DNA of 64,000 nt from Anodontia alba. Lineage: Eukaryota > Mollusca > Bivalvia > Lucinida > Lucinidae. Shown here piece after piece: positions 31,015-42,449 of this stretch (position 1 is its first letter; each line of letters opens with the position of its first letter). The notes under the pieces were generated by a model. It saw only the letters and a list, made by a program, of their open reading frames with translations. It ran no database searches and was not told the origin of the DNA. Where the stretch lies: NCBI GenBank assembly GCA_964016985.1, contig OZ024827.1:17055374-17119373 (forward strand), read 5' to 3'. Made by a program: the position numbers and the translations under genes.

Positions 31015-32375
31015 AACAAGAGCTGTCGTAGGACAGCGTAGCTCGCCTGCTGGGTACATTTTATATTGTAACATTTTTATCATTAAGAAAATCAAAATGA
31101 AATAATCTATGAAATAATTTTCAAGTTATATGGCGAAATCATTCAACCATATAATATAGGTCACACTGACCTAGATGTATTTGTATGTAAATCATTTTGT
31201 CACATAGATATAATAATCCAGGTATGACAATTCTCCATGAAATAGTAATAAAAATAAAAGGCAAAATCACTGAAGCATGAAATATAGGTCATAATGACCT
31301 AGATATAGTAAGTGGTCATTCATTGGGTCACATGGAACTAATATCCCAGGTGTGACATTTATCCAACAAATAGTATTCAAGATATAAGGCAAAATCACTG
31401 AACCATGAAATATAGGTCACACCAACAGAGATATATTTTGACGTCAATAATCGGGTCACAAGGAACTAATATCCCAGGTGTGACATTTATCCAACAAATA
31501 GTATTCAAGATATAAGGCAAAATCACTGAACCATGAAATATAGGTCACAATGACCTAGATATAGTAAGTGGTCATTCATTGGGTCACATGGAAGTAATAT
31601 CCCAGGTGTGACATTTATCCAACAAATAGTATTCAAGATATAAGGCAAAATCACTGAACCATGAAATATAGGTCACAATGACCTAGATATAGTAAGTGGT
31701 CATTCATTGGGTCACATGGAAGTAATATCCCAGGTGTGACATTTATCCAACAAATAGTATTCAAGATATAAGGCAAATTCACTGGACCGTGAAATCTAGG
31801 TGACCTGGACCGTAAAATGTAGGTCACAATGACCTTCACTCTCTTACACTTAAACCGATGTCACATAGTTAGCTGATGTATAACCAGTTGTGTCTATAAC
31901 CTGTAGGCATATAAGATTTTACAAATGTGTCCTAGATTTTGACCCCTAGCCCCACCCCAAGGCCCACCCTGAGGTATGAACCCAGGGGTATGTTCTTTTG
32001 GAATCTCAGATGACTCGTCCAGGTACCCAAATTCTAAATATGAATGCTCTATGAGGAGTGAAAGTCAAGATATAAGAATTTGAAAAACTTTAACACAGTA
32101 TTACAAAGGTGTCCTAGATTCTGACCCCTAGCCCCACCCAGGGGCATGAACCCAGGGGTTTATTCTCTGGGAATCTCAGAAGACCCTCCAAGGTACCTAA
32201 GTTCCAAATTTGATGCCTCTGTGAGGAGTGACTGTTGAGATATAAGCATTTGAAAAACTTTAACGCAGTGTGACGGGAACGGGAACGCAAACGCAAACGC
32301 AAACGCAAACGTGGACGACCGGGGTGACTACAATAGCTCTCCTTGTACTTCGTACAGGCGAGCTAATAAAATCGT
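31015..32375. mobile_element. 1.36-kb non-coding element with 128-bp subrepeats
   Basis: Starts ACAAGAGCTGTCGTAGGACA with TAGCTCGCCTG and ends with CAGGCGAGCTA, a short inverted match. The interior has about six units (128-bp period, markers TATCCCAGGTGTGACATTTA at 31350-31740; the last three nearly identical), rich in AGGTCACAATGACCT. Then two units of about 195 bp with GACCCCTAGCCCCACCC, and an ACGCAA run at 32284-32310. No coding. The transposon class is unknown. Confidence 0.65.
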
Positions 32376-32588
32376 TGTAAAAGAAATGCGATTGGTCAAA
32401 TATGCTGCTGGTATTAGACTGGTACCTATATTGTATTACATCCTGTTCGAGAGATTACAATCAACAATAACAATGGAAAACACTGAAATGAAATCCGTAT
32501 AACACGATACTCTTCAGTTTTGCGAAAAGTGCGCTGTTTCAGCTAGGGTAATACATACCAAACCAACATAAAGCCCCGCATAAAGCTT

Positions 32589-32869
32589 CATTCTACGAAA
32601 ACACGCCTATTCAAATATACTGAAAATTTTACCACCAAAAAATGAAAATTTTCAGTTAAAAAGTCCTAATATTTTTCATATTTCTGCTCTAAACATAGAC
32701 TGTGGGTACTAGTTAGGACCGCCTCGGCGAGGCGGTTCTAACGAGTACCCACAATCTATGTTTTTGAGCAGAAATAAGAAAAATAATGTATACCCCTGTA
32801 AACCCTAGTTTTACTACATAAAAGTGGGGTTTAAGGGGGTCAAAATTATATAGGCATGTTTTCGTAATG
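32589..32869 (+). mobile_element. MITE family A, copy 12
   Basis: Forward copy from CATTCTACGAAAACACGCCT to GGCATGTTTTCGTAATG, hairpin with two mismatches. Confidence 0.9.
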
Positions 32870-32929
32870 ATTTTACGAGTTGAACAGCGAGATTAGTGCA
32901 GAAAGATACCCACTCTTTTAAGCGCTAAG

Positions 32930-33080
32930 TACAACTACAACAGACGACATATTTTTTTTTTTTTTTTTTTTTTTTTGTTATTTCTTTCAAAGAATTTAAG
33001 ACTAGGCATTTCGCTTTCGAATTGTTTTCTAAAATGCCAAGCCTTATTTGCCATGAAAAATACACCACCACCACCACCAT

Positions 33081-33178
<98 letters not shown>

Positions 33179-33208
33179 AATAAATAAAAAAAGCCTGCTG
33201 AAGTTGTG
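32930..33208. mobile_element. MITE family C carrying expanded microsatellites
   Basis: Left end ACAACTACAACAGACGACAT, then poly-T (32952-32976), inner arm TGCCAAGCCTTATTTGCC, then ACC, CAA and AAT repeats that turn into ATT repeats (33063-33177), then GCCTGCTGAAGTTGTGC. The AAT-to-ATT switch makes a perfect palindrome of about 70 bp. Confidence 0.65.
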
Positions 33209-33671
33209 CAGCGCTTATCAAAGTTACTTTGGAATTAATTCACTTGAAATGCCAAAGCTATTTTCTGGGGAAAATGAAAGAATATTTCAGCATATGCTAA
33301 GTATTGACTTTCTGAAAATATCAATACTAGTAGTTGACCGACGGGTTCTCGTGATCCTGCCAAGTTTGCCAGCACTTGAATTATTCTGGAACCCGACTAT
33401 TTGGTAAAAAGAACCCCGAAAGTAGTAGTTTTCCATCGCTACCATAAATATCAAACATAGATACAAAGCAATTTTGAGAGAGTTGCCTGCCCTGAACATG
33501 TAACACCCTTACCCTGGTCCTGCTGAACCCGGATATGACTGACTTTCCTTTGCAAACAGTGTAGATCCAGATCAGTTGGCTTGATCTTGATATGCACTCT
33601 TTGTCATTAAGTATGTGAATTTGTATGAACAACTCGGGTGAAGTTATCTGATTGGGTAAAAATTAGAAGTG

Positions 33672-35736
33672 TCAAGTTTTAGCCGGTGTAACAGTTTATC
33701 TTGCCCCACCCCACCCCACCCGGGCAGCTTGTCACCCGGGGGCAAGATAATCCGGGGTATCTTGCCCCCTACCCTGGGCAGCTTCCCCACCCCCCCCCCC
33801 CACACACACACATACACACACACCCCGCAAACTCAATTCAAAACAATATTTATTTTTTATAACAAATTTATAACGCTCAATTATCAGAACAGGCCCAATG
33901 TATGTTTTTCATTATTTTTGTTCTCTTTATGGGAGAAGGATGGGGCTAAGATACTGTGGCCTAAGTGTTTCCTCCCAAACTCAGAAGTTCTTGCAGACAC
34001 AGTTTAGAAAGCTATTTTATCACTTTTAATAGAATTTCCCATTGAACAGGTCATTAGAGAAATCCCAGTGTTTTATATTACCTATATTTCTTCATATAGG
34101 AAGGGACAGGGTTAAGATACACTGGCCTGGGCAGCTTGCCCCCCTCTCTCCCAGAGGTGAAGATACCCTGGTCTGGGCAGCTTGCCTCCCCCCCCCCCCC
34201 CCCTGCGCCCAACTTATTGAGACTTGGCAAACTCAGCCCAGGAAGCTTATTCGATCATTTTAAATATAATTTTCTAATGCATAGACATAAGAAGTTAGTA
34301 AGACCTGCTTTTACCTAATTGTCTCTTTACGGGAATGCGTTAGGCTAAAGTACTGTGGCTCGAGGAGTTTGCTTCTAGTCTCAGAAAATCTTGCAAACAA
34401 AGTTAAGAAAATAATGTTTATCTTTTTAAAACAATTGCCCATTTAACAGGTCATTTGAATATTTCTGTTATTTACTTTTGTTCTATCTTTCTTTACATAG
34501 GAAAGGGTGGGGGTGAGACACCTTGGGCCTGGGCAGCTTGCCTCCCATGGGGTGAAGATACCCAGGCCTGGGCAGCTTGCCCCCCACACATGGAAATTCG
34601 ACAAGCTCAGATCAGATTTTTTTTTCATCATTTTAAACATACATTTCTAAAGCATAGTCATTAGAATTGTAGTAATACCTGCTTCTACCAACTTTTCTCT
34701 TTACGGGAAGGCGTTAAGGTAAAACAAACTGTGGCCTGAGAAATTTGCTCCCAACCTCAGAATGTCTTGTAAACAAAGTTCAGAAAATTATTTTTATCTT
34801 TTTTAAAAGAATTTCCCATTTAACAAGTCATTTAAATATTTCTATTATTTACTTTTATCTATCCTTTTTCACACAAGAAAATGTGGGGTTTTGATACCCT
34901 GGCCTGGGCAGCTTGCCCCCAACCCCTGGAAACTTGGCAAACTCAGATCAGAAAAGCTATTTAATCATTTACAACTTAAAGTTTTAATGCACCGACATTA
35001 GAATGTTAGTTGTTCCTGCTTTCACCTACTCTTTCACTTTACGGGAAGGTGCTAGATGCCAAATTACTGTGGCCAAAGAAATTTGCGCCCAAACTCAGAA
35101 AATCTTGTAAACAAAATTAAAGTTCAGAATACTATTTTTATCTTTTTTAAAATAATTTCCCATTGAACAGGTTATTTGAATATTTGTATGACAATATTAT
35201 CTATCATTCTTCAGACAGGCTGGGGTGAGGGTTAAGATATCCTTACCTGGGCAGCTTGTCCCCAACCCTCCCCGCTCCCAACACACACAGGGGTGAAGAT
35301 ATCCTGGCCTTGGCATCTTGCACTCCCCCACCCCACTCCCACCTGGAAACTTGCAAATTCAGATCAGAAAAGCAATTTAATCATTTTCAACTTAAAATTC
35401 TAATGCACAGATCTTAGAATGGTAGTAGTACCTGCTTTAACCTGTTTTTTTACACTTTATGGGAAGGGGTTGGGGCCAAAATACTGTGGCCCTAACGGTT
35501 CGCTCCCAGCCTAAGAAAATCTTTAAATAAAGTTTCAGAATACTATTTTCATCTTAACTATTTGAATTTCACATTTAACAGGACATTTGAATAATTCCAA
35601 TATTTACTATTTGCTGTCTTTCCTCAGACAAGAAGGGGTGGGGAGTTAGATACCCTACCCTGGGCAGCTTGCCCCTCCCCCCACACCCACCCCACCCCAA
35701 CCCACCTCAGAAACAAAGCTCAGGCAATTGTTTTTA

Positions 35737-35769
<33 letters not shown>

Positions 35770-36406
35770 AATTTCCCATTTAACAGGTCATTTGAATATT
35801 TCTTTATTTCTATTATTTACCATTATCTTTCTTTCTTCAGACAGGCTGGGGTGGGGAGTAAGATACCCTGGCTTGGGCAGCTTGCCCCGCACCCCTGGAA
35901 AATGGGTAAACTCAGATCAGAAAAGCTATTTAATCATTTTAACTTAATTTCTAATGCATAGGCATTACATTGATAGTAATACCTGTTTTTACCTTTTTCT
36001 TTTCACTTTAAGGGAATAGGTTAGGGCCAAAATACTGTGGTCCTAGCGGTTCACTCCCCGCCTCAGAAAGTCTTGTAAACAAAGTTTAGGAATATTATTT
36101 TTATCTTATTCCATTTGAATTTCATATTAAACAGAACATTTGAATAAATCCAGTATTAACAATTACCTGTCTTTCTTCGTACAGAAAGGGGTGGGGGTGG
36201 GGGTGGGGTGGGGAGGGTAAGATACCCTGGTCTGGACAGCTAGCTTGCCCCCCACCCCCAACCCACCCATGGAAACTAGGCAAACTGGGATCAGAAAAGA
36301 TTTTAATCATTCCGGAGATAAATTTGGGAGGGGGAGGTGTGGGGGAGGGGGTGGGGGGGGGGGGGGTGGACAGCCCAGAGGCAGCTGGCGCCACAGGCTA
36401 CTGTAT

Positions 36407-36444
<38 letters not shown>

Positions 36445-36549
36445 CTTGTATCGCAACCCCTCATCTGTCCATTCAGAGAAAAATAGGTTATGGTCGATGA
36501 ATATCCAACAGGAAAGTCTAAATAAGTGATAAACTATCCGCTGTATTTG
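33672..36549 (+). mobile_element. Foldback-type element, truncated copy
   Basis: Starts TCAAGTTTTAGCCGGTGTAA and is the reverse complement of 42892-45729 over its whole length. Built of about eight units near 350 bp, each with CTGGGCAGCTTGCCCC, AAACTCAGATCAGAAAAGCT, TTACGGGAAGG, AAATACTGTGGCC, TCTTGTAAACAAAGTT and AATTTCCCATTTAACAGG. Ends in a poly-T run (36411-36444) and a 100-bp piece of the opposite arm. G- and C-rich tracts are common. No coding. Confidence 0.85.
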
Positions 36550-38339
36550 TGGAATCGCTATTTTGCGGGCATGCGGGCAGCGGGCTGCGGGCATGCGGGT
36601 TGCGGGCATGCGGGCCGCGGGTTGCCAGCAATAGTATATGTTAAGCCAAAAATTTGTGATCAATGTTATTTTCTTGCCGCCTACTCCAATAAAAAAAAGA
36701 AAAGAAATAACAATGTACAATTATTAATACCATGTGCATTGTAGTAAAGAACCTATATGCACTATAAATGCAACTATCTGAGCCTCTGAACAGCCTGCTC
36801 ACCCTCGCAACCTGATCAAAGCGTGTGCCTGACAAAACTGACAAGCTCTCTAATCAGACTTGGTAAATATGCAGGTGCTGGGCTGGGTCTTTGCGGGACA
36901 CAAGAATACCATAAGAAACATATATTTTCTCATGACACAGCTGCTTATCTGGCATTCAGGACCAAAACAAAGTTCAAGATGCTGACAGGTGCAAAAAGGC
37001 AGAGCTGCAATAATTTAACTTTATTTGAAAGGTTTGTCCTGATGAACCAGTCAATAGGCCAGGCTTAGTGAATAATTTGTTTTGCAGTTGCCAGCCTACA
37101 AAGTTCCTGAGAGTAGATAGGCAAAAATATTGTCCTTTCTTAAAATACAATTCCATGAGGAAAAAAAGCTCATACATGTAGCAGTAAGTATCCTAAAAAC
37201 TGGAAAAAAAACATCTGGAGGTGCAATGAAATATGCATGCAGTAAACAGTGAAGACACTGATCAGACTCTCCATAGCTGTTTTCCCATTGGTCCTGATAT
37301 ACAAATGAAATATAGTAAAGTACAAAGAAAGAAAAACAAAGGACTCTGCCCAGTGATATAATATTTCGTTTTGTCTTATTATGGGAGGAATCGGGGTAGG
37401 TGTAGGCAATTACAAACAAACAAAAATTACTTTCGACCTTATCAACATTTCCACTATTTGAATCAAAACACTATAAAAAAATGTTGAAGAATATAAAAAT
37501 AAGGTTTAAAAGGATTTTCCCCCCTGAAACCTCCACTTCCTTACATGTGCTGTTAAAAGCTGAAGGAAGGATTGCTGCAAACATACTGCAGTTTTTCTTT
37601 TGCTATCTCATTTTTTGGCCGGCGCGGGAATCGCGCCGGTCTCTTAATATAGCTTTGGATTTTTATATACTGAGAAGTGTCGATTTGCGCAGAGCGCAGT
37701 TTGGTAAGTTTGAATATGACCTGCAGTCCATCTTTGGTAAGTTTGACTATGATCTGTGGTCCATACTTAAAAAGTTCAAACATATTCATATCTGATGCAT
37801 GCTAAAATAAGCTTCTAAATAAGATCTGGTAACTTATTTAAATTCTGGCATTTTTTTTTTTAAATAATAATATACAAACTAAATCTCGTGGAGATCCCAA
37901 TATGACTAGGATTCGCATATTGCTTGATCAAGAAAATTCATAAAGCTTAATAAAAGCATACATTAAAGAAACACATTGTTGTTCTTTTTTACCTTTTACA
38001 CTGAACATTTATTAAACTTTTGTATACCCGTGTCCCATATTTCTAAGTAAACATGAACAAAATTTGCGCCGGTACTTAGACGTTTACATCTAAATATTTT
38101 GTCTTGTCTGGTCTTGTTACTCAACATAATGCATCCTTTTCTTTTGCAATTTTGAAAGTAAAACAGAATGCAATTATAATGGACACTTTAACAATCTAAC
38201 ATTGTAAATAGTACCTTGTGCTTTAATAATAAAAGCATCGCAAACACTGCATGATAACTCAGAGTAAAGATGGCCAAGTTTTGATAAAAATTAATTTGGT
38301 TTAAACAACAGTCTATCCAAGAATAGACAATACAAGCAC
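36550..38339. other. Spacer, no recognisable gene
   Basis: Contains GCGGGCATGCGGG repeats (36565-36625), a 23-bp palindrome CCGGCGCGGGAATCGCGCCGG (37620-37640) and scattered repeat fragments. Open frames of up to 137 codons here are chance or antisense to repeats. Confidence 0.5.
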
Positions 38340-39165
38340 GAATGTCAGAAACTCACTAATTATTCGTCTGAAGCATGCGAAGTGAATTTTGCAGAAGAGT
38401 CAAGGGCAAATAACTCTTGTACAAAAGAACCAGAGTTGTGGCTTTTGTGCATCGTATGTAATCTTTGATCCTTTATATATCCATGTAGTTTCATTCAGAT
38501 AGTTCCAGAAGTAAAGGAACTAAGGGCCAAAAACCAATTTTCAGAAACTGAAAAAGGCCATAACTCTGTCGTTAATTAACAAAGTTCACTCATTAACAAT
38601 CCCATATCACTCATTCTAAATACTAATATATAAGGAATAAAAATGAAATTCATGAAGAAATACTTTAGTAATTGGTCAGAAATCAGATGGACAGATTGAT
38701 GGACAGACAGACAGACAGACATCAGAGAATATAACATAATACCGTGCCACTCCCTGTGGCAAGGTATAACAGAAACTCACAAGTCATTCGTCAGAAGCTT
38801 GCAAAGTGCATTTAGATGTGTCAAGGGCAAATAACTCTAGTATAAAAGCAATCAGAGTTGTGGCTCTTGTGCACAATATGTAACTTTTGATCCTTTATAT
38901 ATGTATGAAGTTTCATCCAGATAGTTCCAGAAGCAAAGGAACTAGGGGCAAAAAAAAAACAAAAAAAAAAAAAACAAAAAAAACAAAAACAAAAAAAAAA
39001 CAAAAAAAAAAACAACACTTTTCAGACACTGAAAAGGGCCATAACTGTCACCAATTTTGCTCATTGCAATCCAAAATCAGCTATCACTGGTGGTAATACA
39101 TATGCAAAATATGAATGAAATTAGTGAAGAAATACTCAAGTTATTGGTCAGAAACCACTTTTCAC
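38340..39165. repeat. Two-unit tandem repeat, period about 424 bp
   Basis: Both units share CAGAAACTCAC, GTCAAGGGCAAATAACTCT, ATCAGAGTTGTGGCT, CTTTGATCCTTTATATAT and CAGATAGTTCCAGAAG. An A/C-rich stretch (38950-39015) and GACAGACAGACAGAC lie between. 39166-39831 holds nothing further that I recognise. Confidence 0.8.
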
Positions 39166-39831
39166 GGGTGTGGCTAATTTTTTATATATAAGTCTATATT
39201 AGAGAACTTCAAAAAGTGTGTTTCTCTTGCAATACTGGTCAGAGTCGTAAAATGATATTATTTTAAAGGTCCTTAGATGAATATTAAAATAGGAATACAA
39301 ATGAACTTAATCAGCAAAAACAACAACAACAAAAAAAAAAACAAACAAAAAAACAACAACAAAAAACATGCCTATCATGGGCAGGGCAGCTGGCTAGTTT
39401 TTTTCCGTAGAGGTATTTATATATGAAACTTAAGCAGTCATTCTTTGTTGAACCAATTGTCAGCATATGATATGGTTATCATAATAATTTAACTGAAATT
39501 GCTAAAAATCATTTTGGTCAGCTAAGAAGCGACTCTAGGAATCAATGTAAACTACAACTACTAGCTTTTCAGAAAGTTTCATGATACTAATACTACCACT
39601 TCTCTTCTAGGCAGCCATAAATAAGACAGCATGGCATTAATATCATTATAATTGGCCACTAAGGCCTGTTACATCACTGTGCCCCCTCACCCACTTCCCA
39701 GCTCATCCCCAATATTCTGTTAATAATTGTTAGACTATGAAATTACCAAAAAAGCTGAAACTTTTCTAGTTTGGTATGTGATAGCCCAATGAATGCCCAA
39801 GTGGGAACTTAAAAAATCCCTGTATTGGTTA

Positions 39832-40088
39832 CTTTGTTTGTGTTGAGGTTTAACGGCCCAGTCAACCCAATAGGGTCATGTCGAGCGCGGTCAGTTTACC
39901 TAACCACACGTTTACTGGGCAGGCTTAGTCCTCTAAGCGGCTAACCAGTATTGTGCACATTCTTTCGCCAGAAACTGACAACTGCCCCTCTTGAATCAGC
40001 GGAAGGGAGAGAATGACCGTAGAAAATATTTCATGATCAATCTCCACGAAAGAATGTTGCCGACCTCGGCGGGGGTTGAACCCACGAC
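39832..40088 (-). mobile_element. tRNA-headed SINE (copy B), head truncated
   Basis: Tail TTTGTGTTGAGGTTTTACGG at the left, body as in copy A, ending in GGCGGGGGTTGAACCC, where most of the tRNA-like head is lost. Confidence 0.8.
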
Positions 40089-40224
40089 AATACAAGCATT
40101 AGCTGTTAAGATTTTTTGTTGCCTTTAAAACTTTACAACGTAGCGTAAACATGTTCATAATATGAGGACCCTGTAAACCCCACTTGATATGGTTGTAGTT
40201 GTTGATAACTAGGGTTTACAGGGG

Positions 40225-40986
40225 TAATTGCTCTTTTAACTTATTTTGTTCGGCCAAGTTTTCCCTTCAGTTGCCCATGTGACGTCACTTATTCCAGCCA
40301 AAAGATATTATGACGACAAAATGGTCTGCGACAATGAAATAACTCTTTGACCATATCATGTTATTATTATGTTTCTCTACATAAATTTAAGTTGTGAAAA
40401 AAATATAAGGGGGGTACCAATACGCTTCCATATTTAGGCCCATTTCGGTATTGATAGCGGAAATATCGAAATAATAATTTAAATTATCGCAATAACATTT
40501 GCAGAAAACTTTACAAATTATCAAGATAATATTTTTAGGAAATTTCAGGAATTTTCTTGATAGTTTCTGAAATTACCGCGATAGCTATCTAGCTACTATG
40601 GAAGCGTATTGGTACCCCCCATATATTTTTTTCTCAACTTAAATTTATGTAGAGAAACATAATAATAACATGATATGGTGACAAAATTTTGTCGACAAAT
40701 CATGATAAGTTAATATGATAATGTTATAACATATCGTATTCGCTACATATCTGTATATTGTTCACGAAATATTTGATCGTGTATGACATTTTCTTTACTG
40801 CGCAGAATTTTTATCACGCTATATTTTTATACGCTATACCAGTAGCTTTTTTCGTGCACTTCAAAGAGTTATTTCATTTTCGCAGACCATTTTGTCGTCA
40901 TAATATCCTTTGGCTGGAATAAGTGACGTCACATGGGCAACTGAAGGGAAAACTTGGCCGAACAAAATAGGTTAAAAGAGCAATTA
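40225..40986. mobile_element. 762-bp imperfect palindrome, foldback-like
   Basis: Outer arms of about 130 bp (TAATTGCTCTTTTAACTTAT.. with ..AGGTTAAAAGAGCAATTA), containing CCATGTGACGTCACTTATTC and its complement. Inner arms of about 95 bp (ATATCATGTTATTATTATGT.. with ..ACATAATAATAACATGATAT). The right side has a 170-bp stretch (40690-40860) without a partner, so one arm gained or lost DNA. No coding. Confidence 0.85.
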
Positions 40987-41198
40987 AAAGACACAGGGTT
41001 TTCATCGGTACTCAGTCACCATAACGGAAAGAAAAATGTCTAGCACACATGCTCAACCTTGCTTTGAAATACATATACACAATTTTTATGAACAAGTGGG
41101 CCGAATGATTATCCCTTTCTCAAAACTAAGATGTAAAAATGTACGTGTAACCTCGCGTGACCCAAGCTACAATGTATACAAATAAACACAAACCGAAT

Positions 41199-42401
41199 CG
41201 GTGTACCGGTTTATCTTGAATCCTGGGTAGCTTGCCCCATCCCCCACCTCCCCCACGGGGAATGAAACTGCCTTTGTGCAGCTTGTCTCCCCTCCAGGGT
41301 GAAGATACCCCGGGGCATGCCCCCACTTTGGACTGCTTGCCACCTCCCCTCAGTGGGGTGAAGATACCCTGGCCTGGGGAGCTTGCCCCCAGCCCAGAAC
41401 ACCTGACAAAACTTAATCCGGAAAGATTTTTGTTTTCATGGGATTTTTATGTGCATATGCATCTTTTACCTGAAAGGAGGAACTTGAGGGCCAGAATATA
41501 GTGGCCTTAGATGAATTTACCTGTGCCAGAAAACCTGGCAGCTCCATTCCAAAAGACAATTTATCACTTAATAGACTTTCCTATCAAACAGTCATTTGAA
41601 TATTCATAATATTGACCATTACCTATTTTCCTACAACTAGAGGTTGGGTGGGTGCGTGGGGGCGGGGGGGGGGGGGGGGGCGGGAGCGGGGGGGAGGGGG
41701 GGGAGGGGTAAGATACCGTGGCCTGGGCAGCTAGCCCCTTACCCCGAGAAAACCTGACAGAACGTTATTCAGATTTTATTGTTATTGAATAAAAATCTTT
41801 ATGATAGAAACATGGTAAAACTATTTTTTATGCACATATGCATCTTTTACCCGATAGAAGGAAACTGAGTGCCAGAATATAATAGTCTTAGAAGCTAACA
41901 CCTATGCCAGAAAACCTGACAGACTCCATTCCAAAAGATAGTTTATCACCTAATAGACTTCCTATTGAACAGTCATTTGGATATTCATAATATCGACCAT
42001 TAACCGTTTTCTCTAAACGGGAACCGTAAGGTACCGTGGAAAGGGCAGCTTGCATCCCCTCCCCCGCCCCTCCGGGACTGAAGATACCCTAGCTTGGGCA
42101 GCTTGCCCCCGCCTCAAGAAAACCTGACACAATTAAGTATTTTTTTCTTCTTTTAGATAAAAATCCTTATAACATAAACATGGCAAAACTGATTTTTATG
42201 TACATGTGCATCTTTTACTGGATAGGAGGAAATTGAGAACCTCAGAAGCTTGCACCTAAGCCAGAAAACCTAAAGACCATTCCTAAATGATAGTTTATCA
42301 CTAAATAGACTTTCCTATTGACCAGTAATTGAATATTAATAATATTGATTATCAACTATCCTGGGCAGCTTGTCTCCGCCCCCTCCACCTTTTAACTGAA
42401 G

Positions 42402-42449
<48 letters not shown>

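Noticed and set aside
35728..36529. Phe-rich, Gly-rich and Pro-rich frames around poly-T and G-run tracts
   Set aside because: Low-complexity translation inside foldback subrepeats.
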